Shown one piece after another: positions 6,859 to 14,813 of a stretch of DNA of 27,031 bases (its first letter is position 1; each line of letters starts with the position of its first letter). The translations under genes were made by a program, and so were the position numbers. The notes beneath the pieces are model-generated. The model saw only the letters and a list, made by a program, of their open reading frames with translations, made no database searches and was not told the origin of the DNA. This stretch comes from DAISJM01 sp036821485 (GTDB lineage Bacteria > Verrucomicrobiota > Kiritimatiellia > CAIQIC01 > JAGNIJ01). The stretch is taken from contig DAISJM010000048.1 of assembly GCA_036821485.1 (NCBI GenBank), positions 1 through 27,031 on the forward strand, read 5' to 3'.

Positions 6859-8022
6859 ATGGCCAAGGAATTAGCATTTGCCCTCATCAATCCGTACATG
6901 ATCAGCAAGTCACGCACGGGCGGCGTGATCGGTCGCTTCATCACCCGGACGGGCCTCGAGCTGGCCGGTGCGCGCATGTATGGCCCCAGCCTTGAGCTGA
7001 CCCAGCGCTATGCGGACCTGATTCGGAACGACCCGCAGATCGACGCAGAAGTGCGCAACATCCTGGCGGACTACGTACTGACGGCCTACGCGCCGGATAC
7101 CAAGACCGGTCACCGTCGCCGCGTGATGATGTTGCTCTTCGAGGGCGAAGATGCCGTCAACAAGATCGACAAGGCGGCGGGCAACGTCCGCTACAGCATG
7201 GAGTCTGCCGAGTCGGTGCGTGCGACCTATGGTGACTACATTCTCGACGAGAACGGCGGCGTCCGCTACGTCGAACCGGCGGTCCTGATCGGACCGACCA
7301 AGGAAGCGGTCGCTGCATCCCTGAAGCTCTGGGCCGAGTACAGCGAGAAGGATGGGGGGATGATCGAGGGATCGATGGATCTCTCCCAGATTCCGAATGC
7401 GCAGAAGACGCTCGTGTTGATCAAGCCGGACAATTTCCGTTTTCCCAGCGCGCGCCCGGGCAACATCATCGACCTTTTCTCGGGTTCGGGGCTCCGCATC
7501 ATCGGCGCAAAGGTGCACCGGATGACGGTCGACGAGGCCGAGCAGTTCTACGGGCCGGTCCGCAACGTGTTGCGCGAGAAACTCAAGAGCAAGGTCGGCG
7601 ACCTTGCCGCCAAGTGCCTGGCCAAGGAACTGGCGATCAACATTCCCGACGAGGCGCGGAATCTTCTGGCCGATACGTTGGGGCCGCTATACGGCGACCA
7701 CCAGTTCTACGAGATCATCAAGTTCATGACCGGGGTGTGGGGTCCGGATTGCTCGCCCGAGGAGAAGAAGAAGCGCGGCAAGGAGCGTTGCCTGGCACTG
7801 GTGTATGCCGGCACAAACGCCGTGGAACGCATTCGCAGCATCCTTGGCCCGACCGATCCGAGCAAGGCTCAGCCGGGATCCGTACGGCGCGAATTTGGCC
7901 AGGACATCATGGTCAACGCTGCACACGCCTCGGATTCTCCCGAGAATGCGGCGCGCGAACTCAAGATCGTGAAGGTCGAGCAGGATCTCATCGCTGAATT
8001 GGTCAACAAGTACTACGCCTGA
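6859..8022 (+). CDS. ndk: Tandem nucleoside diphosphate kinase, first domain degenerate
   Basis: Nucleoside diphosphate kinases pass a phosphate from NTP to NDP through a phosphohistidine; they are cytoplasmic. This 387-residue protein is far longer than the usual 140-150 residues and reads as two NDK units. The second begins at LVLIKPDNFRF (K189), carries an insertion near 235-285, and ends with NAAHASDSPENAARE. This matches the family active site NxxHGSDS, with H356 as the phosphorylated residue. The first unit begins LAFALINPYMISKS and includes ESVRATYGD, but where the active-site histidine should follow it reads VEPAVLIGPTKEAVAAS, so it is probably non-catalytic. ATG 6859 has GGAG seven bases upstream. 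The aminotransferase gene follows 62 bases later. Confidence 0.85.
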   Translation: MAKELAFALINPYMISKSRTGGVIGRFITRTGLELAGARMYGPSLELTQRYADLIRNDPQIDAEVRNILADYVLTAYAPDTKTGHRRRVMMLLFEGEDAVNKIDKAAGNVRYSMESAESVRATYGDYILDENGGVRYVEPAVLIGPTKEAVAASLKLWAEYSEKDGGMIEGSMDLSQIPNAQKTLVLIKPDNFRFPSARPGNIIDLFSGSGLRIIGAKVHRMTVDEAEQFYGPVRNVLREKLKSKVGDLAAKCLAKELAINIPDEARNLLADTLGPLYGDHQFYEIIKFMTGVWGPDCSPEEKKKRGKERCLALVYAGTNAVERIRSILGPTDPSKAQPGSVRREFGQDIMVNAAHASDSPENAARELKIVKVEQDLIAELVNKYYA

Positions 8023-8041
8023 CGGACGGAAACAGAACGCG

Positions 8042-8060
8042 AGACGGCCGCGCGCCGTCT
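8042..8060 (+). other. Hairpin between ndk-like gene and aminotransferase
   Basis: agacggc-cgcgc-gccgtct forms a perfect 7-bp stem with a 5-base loop and no following T-run. It could stabilise or partly terminate the upstream message. Confidence 0.45.
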
Positions 8061-8084
8061 TGCGTCGCACCGGAGAGAACCGCC

Positions 8085-9287
8085 ATGCTATTCGAGAAGA
8101 TTACCCAAGCGCCGCCCGATGCCATTCTGGGTCTCACGGAAGCCTTCAAGAAAGACACTAATCCCGGCAAGGTGAACCTTGGCGTGGGCGTTTATGTGGA
8201 TGACGAAGGCCGTACACCTGTTCTGCGCACAGTCAAGGAATCCGAGCGGCGGCTGATCGAGTCCGAGAAGACCAAGTCCTACCTGCCGATCACGGGCTCC
8301 CCGGAGTATGGCAGCGTGGTGCAGGAACTGCTCTTTGGCGCGGATCATCCGTTGCTCAAAGCGAATCGCGTGCGTACGGCGCACACACCCGGCGGAACGG
8401 GCGGTCTCCGCGTTGGCGCGGAATTCCTGAAGAAGTTCGCGCCGGCAGCAACGGTTTGGCTCAGCGCGCCGACCTGGCCGAATCACAAGGGCATTTTTGC
8501 GGCGGCCGGTTTCAAGACCGCGGACTATCCGTACTACGATCCTGGGTCACACGGACTGAACGCGAGCGCCATGCTCGACGCCTTGCAGAAGGTGCCGGAA
8601 GGTGATGTCGTGCTGCTCCACGTCTGCTGTCACAATCCGACCGGTGTCGATCTGGATGCCGGGCACTGGGCCGAGGTGGCGCGGATTGCTGCTGCCCGGC
8701 GCTGGATTCCGTTCTTCGATTTCGCCTACCAGGGTTTCGGCGCGGGCATCGTGGAAGACCGTGCCGGGCTTGCGCCGATTTCCGAAACCGGTGTGGATTT
8801 CCTGGTCTCGAGTTCGTTCTCGAAGAACTTCGGGTTGTACCAGGATCGCGTGGGGGCGCTGTCCATCGTCGCGGCGAACAACCAGGCCGCCGACGCAGCG
8901 TTCAGTCACATCAAGACGGTGGTCCGCGTCATCTATTCGAATCCGCCGGCCCATGGCGGGTCCGTTGTCACGACGATCCTCAAGGACACGGCGCTGCGCA
9001 TGGAATGGGAGAAAGAGGTTGCGGGAATGCGCGACCGCATCGCCCGCGTCCGCCGCGAGTTGGTGGGTGGGCTCTCCAAGCGGCACGCCGTCATGGATTT
9101 CTCGTTCATCACCCGGCAGAAGGGCATGTTCTCCTTCAGCGGACTATCCGACGCACAGGTCGCTTATCTCCGCGAGAAGAAGAGCGTGTACATGGTCGGC
9201 GGCGGACGCATCAATGTCGCCGGCATCACCGCGCGCAACCTCGACTACACCTGCGACGCCATCATCGAAGCGCTGCAGAAAGCGTGA
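8085..9287 (+). CDS. aspC: Class I aspartate/aromatic aminotransferase
   Basis: A PLP enzyme exchanging amino groups between aspartate (or aromatic amino acids) and 2-oxoglutarate; cytoplasmic. The 400-residue length fits AspC/TyrB. Family features are present: the start MLFEKITQAPPDAILGLTEAF, VNLGVGVYVDD, HNPTGVDLD for the PLP pocket, and SSSFSKNFGLYQDRVGAL with K247 as the Schiff-base lysine. ATG 8085 follows GGAGAG by eight bases. Substrate choice between aspartate and aromatic amino acids cannot be read from the sequence. The lipoprotein gene begins six bases after its stop, so the two are probably cotranscribed. Confidence 0.93.
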   Translation: MLFEKITQAPPDAILGLTEAFKKDTNPGKVNLGVGVYVDDEGRTPVLRTVKESERRLIESEKTKSYLPITGSPEYGSVVQELLFGADHPLLKANRVRTAHTPGGTGGLRVGAEFLKKFAPAATVWLSAPTWPNHKGIFAAAGFKTADYPYYDPGSHGLNASAMLDALQKVPEGDVVLLHVCCHNPTGVDLDAGHWAEVARIAAARRWIPFFDFAYQGFGAGIVEDRAGLAPISETGVDFLVSSSFSKNFGLYQDRVGALSIVAANNQAADAAFSHIKTVVRVIYSNPPAHGGSVVTTILKDTALRMEWEKEVAGMRDRIARVRRELVGGLSKRHAVMDFSFITRQKGMFSFSGLSDAQVAYLREKKSVYMVGGGRINVAGITARNLDYTCDAIIEALQKA

Positions 9288-9293
9288 GCGGGC

Positions 9294-11006
9294 ATGAAGG
9301 CGTTCCTCATCGCCGTAGCCCTCGCGCTGAGCATGACGGCGGGTTGCGTGTCTACGGCGCCGCGCGCGTACATGAAGGACAAAGCGCCGGCCGACTGCAC
9401 CCTGGGAGATGACGAACTCCTGCGGATTGCCCTCTACGACCCCAGCCCCACCAACCGGCTCCAGTCTGTGCGATGCCTGTCCAACGATCTCTTCAAGGCC
9501 AAGGCGGTGCTGGGGGAAACATCTGACAGGCAAGTCCGGCTCGCCGCCATCGAGGGGCTCCACAGCCAGGATGTTATCAACCTGCTCGGCAGATACTGCC
9601 TGCCTTTTGACGACACGCCCAACATCCTTACTCACGACCGGTGGTCCGATGCTGCGCTGCGCATCAAAAGAATCGTCAACAGCCCCTGGATGCAGAAGCG
9701 GGTTCCGGGGGCCAGCGTTCACTTCAAGTATCAGACGTCCAGCGCGCCATATCGAAGAGTCTATACGACTCCCACGCCGGGCTATCCCGGGCCTGGAGCG
9801 AACGAGATCGTGAACCTCCAAGGCTTTCGGTTCTCCGTGGACATACGCTCCTCAAGAAGAACCTTGATCTCCATGTTCTGGGAGCAGGGCCTGCCGATGA
9901 CCATCACGTCGCGTGACTCCAACGAGATCAGGGCCAACATCGTGCGCGAAGTGGTTGACCGGATACTTCAACTGCCTGGGTTCTCGAGGATCGATCCCGA
10001 GGAGTTGCGCGATCCCCAGTACAACGATGTTCGGCTGGCCGTGGAGGGCGTACGTCAGCACTACGCATCCACGTGGGTCAATGACGCCTTCTCGGCGCCC
10101 CAGGACACCAATCGCATGGCCTCGCTGACGCGTGACGAGGACATTGCCGTCGCGGCAATGGACTTCTCCAACTGGCGCACGGAGGACATCCTGCAGAAGA
10201 AGATCGCCGCCATGACCAATCAGTCCCTGCTGGCCGCCATCGTGGTGGACAGCCGGTCGGCCGGGCATCGTCTGACGGCCGCCCGCACCTTGGCCGACCA
10301 GCAGCACATCTCCGACTGCTACAGCCGGCTGGAATGGAGCAACCGGGTGAACTGGTCGCTGGCGACGCTCTCCATGACGGAGAGCGCGCTCGCCGATATT
10401 CGCGATGCGCTTGTCAAACGCAGTCGCGACACGGGGCTTCTCACGGCCATCGCATGCGAGGATCGGAGAGGACTCGCGCGCAGTTCCGCAGGGACTGCCG
10501 TTGAAGCGTTGACCGATCCGACAGCACTGACCAGAATCGCCGTCTCCGCGCCGCATGCGCATGTGCGTGAATCGGCCGTCCAGAAGCTCCCGGACAAGGA
10601 GACACTGGTGCAGGTCGCCATTGCCGAAGACTACGAAACCGTCGCCATCCAAGCTGTTTACTGCATTGTGCGGCAATCCATCCTGGCGACCCGGCAGAAG
10701 GACTGGATGTCCTGCAGTCCCGAGGAGAAGGTTGTGCGGATCGCCGCGGACAGGTACCCGTGGCCGGACCAATGGCCGGCCGGCGGGAAGGAGATGGCCC
10801 GCGCGGCCGTGGCTAATCCGGCCGACCAGTCCCTGATCGAACGGATTGCCCTTGGGGCCAAGCGCGGCGGCGTTCGCAAGTACGCCGTCGGATTCCTCAC
10901 CTCCATGGCAGCCGTCGAGAAGGTCCTCGCGTCCGAGCAGGATGCCGCTGTGCTTGCGGCTGCAGAGGACGCCCGGGCCAGGCTCAGCGCGGCGCAAAGC
11001 CCGTAA
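9294..11006 (+). CDS. Large predicted lipoprotein, possible HEAT-like repeats
   Basis: I do not recognise this 570-residue protein by family. It has a clear export leader: Lys at position 2, a hydrophobic run to residue 14, then TAGC with C18 as the likely lipidated cysteine (the lipobox has Thr rather than Leu at -3). The rest is soluble. Several stretches look like helical repeats of HEAT type with recurring RLAAIEGL, VRESAVQKL, YETVAIQAVYCI and VRKYAVGFL phrases, spread over roughly residues 40-90 and 300-570. The middle (about 130-270) looks different and includes a Tyr/Pro-rich part. It starts six bases after the aminotransferase stop, probably in one operon, although the functions have no obvious link. 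Confidence 0.75.
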   Translation: MKAFLIAVALALSMTAGCVSTAPRAYMKDKAPADCTLGDDELLRIALYDPSPTNRLQSVRCLSNDLFKAKAVLGETSDRQVRLAAIEGLHSQDVINLLGRYCLPFDDTPNILTHDRWSDAALRIKRIVNSPWMQKRVPGASVHFKYQTSSAPYRRVYTTPTPGYPGPGANEIVNLQGFRFSVDIRSSRRTLISMFWEQGLPMTITSRDSNEIRANIVREVVDRILQLPGFSRIDPEELRDPQYNDVRLAVEGVRQHYASTWVNDAFSAPQDTNRMASLTRDEDIAVAAMDFSNWRTEDILQKKIAAMTNQSLLAAIVVDSRSAGHRLTAARTLADQQHISDCYSRLEWSNRVNWSLATLSMTESALADIRDALVKRSRDTGLLTAIACEDRRGLARSSAGTAVEALTDPTALTRIAVSAPHAHVRESAVQKLPDKETLVQVAIAEDYETVAIQAVYCIVRQSILATRQKDWMSCSPEEKVVRIAADRYPWPDQWPAGGKEMARAAVANPADQSLIERIALGAKRGGVRKYAVGFLTSMAAVEKVLASEQDAAVLAAAEDARARLSAAQSP

Positions 11007-11053
11007 CCCATCTCCGCTCTGCCCTGTAATACGGCTGGGGCACACCGTGCCGC

Positions 11054-11081
11054 TTGCATCGCGGGGTGTGACAGGTAGAAT
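11054..11081 (+). promoter_or_regulatory. Predicted promoter for tRNA-Leu
   Basis: TTGCAT (11054-11059), a 16-base spacer, TAGAAT (11076-11081), ending 14 bases before the tRNA. The boxes and distance fit a sigma70-type promoter. Confidence 0.6.
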
Positions 11082-11095
11082 GCCTGCAGCGTCGC

Positions 11096-11180
11096 GGGCG
11101 AGTGGCGGAATTGGCAGACGCGCAGGACTTAGGATCCTGTCCCGCAAGGGGTCCGGGTTCAACTCCCGGCTCGCCCACCA
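11096..11180 (+). tRNA. tRNA-Leu, anticodon TAG
   Basis: Acceptor gggcgag pairs fully with ctcgccc. The anticodon stem cagga/tcctg encloses loop cttagga, with anticodon TAG at 11130-11132 (reads CUN leucine codons). A long variable arm typical of leucine tRNAs, a T-arm with ggttcaactcc and an encoded CCA end (11178-11180) are present. Confidence 0.95.
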
Positions 11181-11181
11181 G

Positions 11182-11219
11182 CCTGCACCCGGGTTCCGCA
11201 GGGCGGAACACGGTGCAGG
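11182..11219 (+). other. Strong two-part hairpin directly after tRNA-Leu
   Basis: Outer stem cctgcacc/ggtgcagg (8 bp) and inner stem gttccgc/gcggaac (7 bp), joined by a small internal loop and closed by a 3-base loop. It starts one base after the tRNA CCA. It lacks a T-run, so it may be a processing or pausing structure rather than a classical terminator. Confidence 0.6.
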
Positions 11220-11306
11220 GTGCCTCGGCGAAGTTCCGCGAGCCTACCGAGCGGGACGAAGCCGGGCGAGAGCAGGTCGCAACCAAGAAAGGTTCCGAGA
11301 AACGCC

Positions 11307-12074
11307 ATGAAGCACGTTTGGATACTCATGCTCGTCGCGCTGTGCACCGGATGTTCGACCGTCTCGCGTGATCGCGACACGATCTACCAGGTTTCCACCT
11401 TGCAAGCCTTGATGGCCGGCGCGTACGACGGCAACGCCAGTCTGAAGGAACTGCGGCGCCACGGGGACTTCGGGATTGGGACCTTCCACGCGTTGAACGG
11501 GGAGATGGTGGTCTCCGAGGGTAAGTTCTTCCAGGTCAGATCGGACGGGAAGGTGTATCGGCCCAAGTCGACGGAACTCTCCCCGTACGCCAACCTGACC
11601 TACTTCGAGAAGGACCTGTCCTACATTCTCCCGCGCGGCACAACGTTCGATCAGTTGAAGGTACTCGTCGACGCCGGACTGCCGACGACCAACCTGCCGT
11701 ATGCCATCCGGCTGGCCGGCAAGTTTTCCTACGTCAAGACACGCAGCGTGCCGGTGCAATCAAAACCGTATCCGCCGCTCGCCGAAGTCGCCAAGACGCA
11801 ACCTGTCTTCGAGTTCACCAACCGGACGGGCGTCCTGATCGGCTACCGTCTCCCGGAATACCTTGCCGGCGTGAATATGCCGGGCTATCACCTCCACTTC
11901 CTCAGCGCCGAAAAAGATGCCGGTGGCCATCTGCTCGACTTCGTGCTGGGCGAGGGAACGGTGGAAGTCGATGTTTCGCCGGTTCTTCACATCGTGTTGC
12001 CGGAGACCGAGGAGTTCAGTCGTGCGGCAACAACGGGCGCGAGCAAGGAAGACCTTCACGCGGCCGAACGCTGA
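11307..12074 (+). CDS. budA: Alpha-acetolactate decarboxylase with lipoprotein-like signal
   Basis: It converts 2-acetolactate to acetoin in the butanediol/acetoin pathway. The 255-residue protein shows the family N-terminal motif YQVSTLQALMAGAYDG, then HGDFGIGTF and LNGEMVVSEGKFFQV. The metal-binding set is HLH at 195-197 and H208, matching His194/196/207 of the Brevibacillus enzyme by a shift of one. It begins with MKHVWILMLVALCTGCSTV, a short leader with a possible lipidated C16 (lipobox imperfect, with Cys at -3), so it should be exported. Most ALDCs are cytoplasmic, although secreted ones are known. I chose ATG 11307 because the longer frame reads through the post-tRNA hairpin. No acetolactate synthase or butanediol dehydrogenase is in the window. 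Its stop is one base from the convergent glycosyltransferase stop. Confidence 0.9.
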   Translation: MKHVWILMLVALCTGCSTVSRDRDTIYQVSTLQALMAGAYDGNASLKELRRHGDFGIGTFHALNGEMVVSEGKFFQVRSDGKVYRPKSTELSPYANLTYFEKDLSYILPRGTTFDQLKVLVDAGLPTTNLPYAIRLAGKFSYVKTRSVPVQSKPYPPLAEVAKTQPVFEFTNRTGVLIGYRLPEYLAGVNMPGYHLHFLSAEKDAGGHLLDFVLGEGTVEVDVSPVLHIVLPETEEFSRAATTGASKEDLHAAER

Positions 12075-12075
12075 G

Positions 12076-13221
12076 TCAACGCCCGGCCACTGCGTCGTCG
12101 ATCATCTGCCTGAGGCCTCGCGTGAAGTGGCGGCGACTGAGCCGGTGTGCCGCCAGCCGGTTCGCGCGCTGAAGCTTGCGCGCCTGCGGCGTACCGAAGA
12201 CGGATGCCGCACGGGCGAAACCGTCCATGAGCTGATCCCTGTCGCTATACGAAAACCCCATGCGTTCAGGGTCGAACACTTCGAGGAAGCCGCCTGCGTG
12301 ATACACAAGCGGGATGCAGCCGAAGGCCATGCCTTCCGCCACGGCAAGGCCATAGTGCTCGCACTTCTCCGGTTGGGCCTGCGGATCCACAAAAGCACCT
12401 GTGCCGAGTACAAAGCCGAACGACTCGCGCAGTAACGGAAGTAATTGATGGAGAGGCACATCCGTCAACACACGGACGCCGCCGGGTTCAGCCAGCCTGC
12501 GGCATTCCTCGTAGTAAGCCCGGGACGCCGGGTTGGTATTGACGTTCCCGATGACCACCAGTTCCCAATCGAGCAATGCGGCATGACGCTTGCGCGCCTG
12601 GACAAAAGCGTCAATGACGATGGACTGGTTCTTGTTGTGCAGGCCGGGGTTGAAGCGACCCAACGTGACGAAGCGGCGCTGCTTGCCGGGGGGCAGGAGC
12701 AGGCCCCACCGCGCCGCACGGATGAAGCGGCGACCCAGCGGTGGATGCAGGACACGCATGCGCTCAGGCGGAAAATCCCAACGGCTGATGGTGTGCTGCC
12801 GGGCGAACTCGGAAATGCAACTCATGCGCTGATAGGTGTCGAGGTACGCGGTCGCATCGCCTTGCGCGTTCCGCCGGACCTCGGCGCTGGGAAACATCTG
12901 TGCGTAGATACCCACCGCCGCCGGATTGGGATGGAAGTTCATGAACGTATGATTCACAAACACCGAGATCGGTTCGGAAGCGAGATAGGCATCCAGCCCG
13001 GCCGGCTCGACAAAGCGCACGGGAATATCGGCGAACTCTTCGCCGAAGGTGCTGACGATACGTTCAGGTGCAGGAGGAGGATTCACCGTGAGAATCTCGG
13101 CGCGGAATCCGAGATCCAGCAACGCCCGGGCATAGGCCAGCGCCGAACGCTCTCCGCCACCGAGCACGTACATGAACTCGTTGTAGACGATGGCCTTCCC
13201 GCCCTGGACGGATCGAGTCAT
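12076..13221 (-). CDS. GT4-type (GT-B) glycosyltransferase
   Basis: Predicted cytoplasmic nucleotide-sugar-dependent glycosyltransferase. The 381-residue product has the two-lobe GT-B plan: an N-terminal acceptor lobe with IVYNEFMYVLGGGERSAL (the Gly-rich GGGER start of many GT4 enzymes) and a C-terminal donor lobe with FVTLGRFNPGLHNKNQ and CEHYGLAVAEGMAFGCIPLV, the E-x7-E-type sugar-nucleotide motif. I use ATG 13221 because it overlaps the upstream TGA as TGATG, a coupling arrangement; the frame extends to 13302 without support. It forms a two-gene operon with the radical SAM gene. Donor and acceptor are unknown; the neighbourhood suggests envelope glycan or glycolipid synthesis. Confidence 0.87.
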   Translation of the reverse strand: MTRSVQGGKAIVYNEFMYVLGGGERSALAYARALLDLGFRAEILTVNPPPAPERIVSTFGEEFADIPVRFVEPAGLDAYLASEPISVFVNHTFMNFHPNPAAVGIYAQMFPSAEVRRNAQGDATAYLDTYQRMSCISEFARQHTISRWDFPPERMRVLHPPLGRRFIRAARWGLLLPPGKQRRFVTLGRFNPGLHNKNQSIVIDAFVQARKRHAALLDWELVVIGNVNTNPASRAYYEECRRLAEPGGVRVLTDVPLHQLLPLLRESFGFVLGTGAFVDPQAQPEKCEHYGLAVAEGMAFGCIPLVYHAGGFLEVFDPERMGFSYSDRDQLMDGFARAASVFGTPQARKLQRANRLAAHRLSRRHFTRGLRQMIDDAVAGR

Positions 13222-14738
13222 CAGATATCCATGAAGAAGCGGCGGTACATCGGGTGAACCACGCGTTTCATGCCGAGCTTGCGGGCAAACGAAATGCCCC
13301 ACAGCGCCAGCGAATGTTCCGGCGTAAAACCAAATGCGCGATGCTTCCAGCGAAGCCGGGCGACCCAGCGCAACATCCGAACAGGAATCGAAGACAGCGT
13401 ACGGGGCAGGGAGGCCTTCGATGTGAGGATGCGGTAGAAGGTCAGCTTCGGCATGCGCGGATCGGCATAGGGGGGCAGCACGCCCTGGTTACCCGGGATA
13501 TTGCGGCTCCAGCCGTCCGGATCTTCGGGCGGGTGGAAGCCCTGCTCGACCGCCGCATCGAACAGCTCCGTCGCGGGGTAGGGCGCGAAGAAGGTCGGCC
13601 CGGTGATCCGGATGTTGTCGCTGATCGCGCGCAGGGCGTCGATCATGTCCAATGTGGCGAGGGTGTCCTTCCATGTCTCACCGGGGATGCCGGTCATAAA
13701 CATGTAGACGCCCATCATCCCCGCATCCGCAATCTTGCGCGCGATGCGGAGCGCCTGCTCCACGTTGTGAGGCTTGCGCATCTTGCGAAGGATGTCCGGC
13801 GAACCGGCCTCGATGCCGATCCGAAGTTCCACGCAACCGGAGCGGGCAAGCTCGTCGACAAGTTGTTCACCCGCGCGCAGGATGTCGGCGATGGTGATGG
13901 AGCAACTCCAGGGCACCTTGAGACCGCGGGCGATCGCAAGGGCGCGCGGCGGATCGCCGAAGAAATTGTCCTCAGCGAACAGAATGCCGGTCACCCCATA
14001 CTTACTCCGCAACATCTCGATCTCGGCCAGCACCTTCTCCGCACTGCGGCAACGCACGCAGCCGTGGTGAACGGCCTGGTTGTAACAATAGCCGCAGCGA
14101 TATGGGCAGCCACGGCTCGTGTTCAGCACGGCCACGCGATCGCCGCCTTTGCCGGAATGGAAGTAGCTGCCGGGATAAAAGTACTCCTCACGGTTGAGCA
14201 GATGCCAGGCCTCGTCCACCATATTGAGGTCTTTGAGAAACGCCCGTGTCGGCGTCGTCACCAAGCGCTCACCATCCTTGAAGATAAGCCCGGGGATCGC
14301 GGCCAGTCGGCTGCGATCCAACCCGTACTGTCGGATCGACCGGGCCAACTCGACAATGGTCTGTTCCCCTTCGCCAATGCAGACGGCGTCCACGAAGGGG
14401 AGCTGGGCGGTCTGCTCCGGCACGATCGTGGAATGTACGCCACCCCAGATCAGCGGGACATCGCACGCCGCCTTGATGGCCTGCGAAGCGTCGCGCGATG
14501 AAAGAATGTGAGGCGTAATCACCGACATACCCACGAAGATCGGCTTGTGTGTGCGGATGTTCTCGATGAGCGAGCGGATACCATCGGGCGCAGCCTGGGA
14601 ATGATGCAGCAGAACCGAGAAGCCGGCCTTCTCCAGGGCATCGGCAAGGCACAGCAACGCGAACGGCGGCGCAAGCCTCTTGCGCTCGACGTCCTCGGGC
14701 CGATGGGTCTCGACTTTGGCTAGAATTATGTCAACCAT
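13221..14738 (-). CDS. B12-binding-type radical SAM protein
   Basis: The 505-residue protein has an N-terminal cobalamin-binding-like Rossmann domain (about 1-140, with FVGMSVITPH and WGGVHSTIVPEQ). It is followed by a radical SAM domain with the 4Fe-4S motif CPYRCGYC (C211, C215, C218) and by an Elp3-like barrel (IGIEAGSPDILRKMRKPH). This is the layout of the large family that includes methyltransferases and ring-forming enzymes such as BchE and hopanoid-modifying HpnP/HpnR. The classical DxHxxG cobalamin ligand is not visible, so B12 binding is uncertain. The stop overlaps the glycosyltransferase start. It may methylate or rearrange a sugar, lipid or small molecule of the envelope; the substrate cannot be deduced. 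Confidence 0.87.
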   Translation of the reverse strand: MVDIILAKVETHRPEDVERKRLAPPFALLCLADALEKAGFSVLLHHSQAAPDGIRSLIENIRTHKPIFVGMSVITPHILSSRDASQAIKAACDVPLIWGGVHSTIVPEQTAQLPFVDAVCIGEGEQTIVELARSIRQYGLDRSRLAAIPGLIFKDGERLVTTPTRAFLKDLNMVDEAWHLLNREEYFYPGSYFHSGKGGDRVAVLNTSRGCPYRCGYCYNQAVHHGCVRCRSAEKVLAEIEMLRSKYGVTGILFAEDNFFGDPPRALAIARGLKVPWSCSITIADILRAGEQLVDELARSGCVELRIGIEAGSPDILRKMRKPHNVEQALRIARKIADAGMMGVYMFMTGIPGETWKDTLATLDMIDALRAISDNIRITGPTFFAPYPATELFDAAVEQGFHPPEDPDGWSRNIPGNQGVLPPYADPRMPKLTFYRILTSKASLPRTLSSIPVRMLRWVARLRWKHRAFGFTPEHSLALWGISFARKLGMKRVVHPMYRRFFMDI

Positions 14739-14813
14739 AAGAATCTGTCCGCCGCAGGGATACTGGAAGTTTGTGGGCGCTCAAGTCAAGTATCAAGCCG
14801 GACAGGATCGACC

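Noticed and set aside
9852..11162. 436-residue minus-strand open frame opposite the lipoprotein gene
   Set aside because: It is antisense to the lipoprotein gene, which has a clear leader and ribosome context, and it runs into the tRNA-Leu region.
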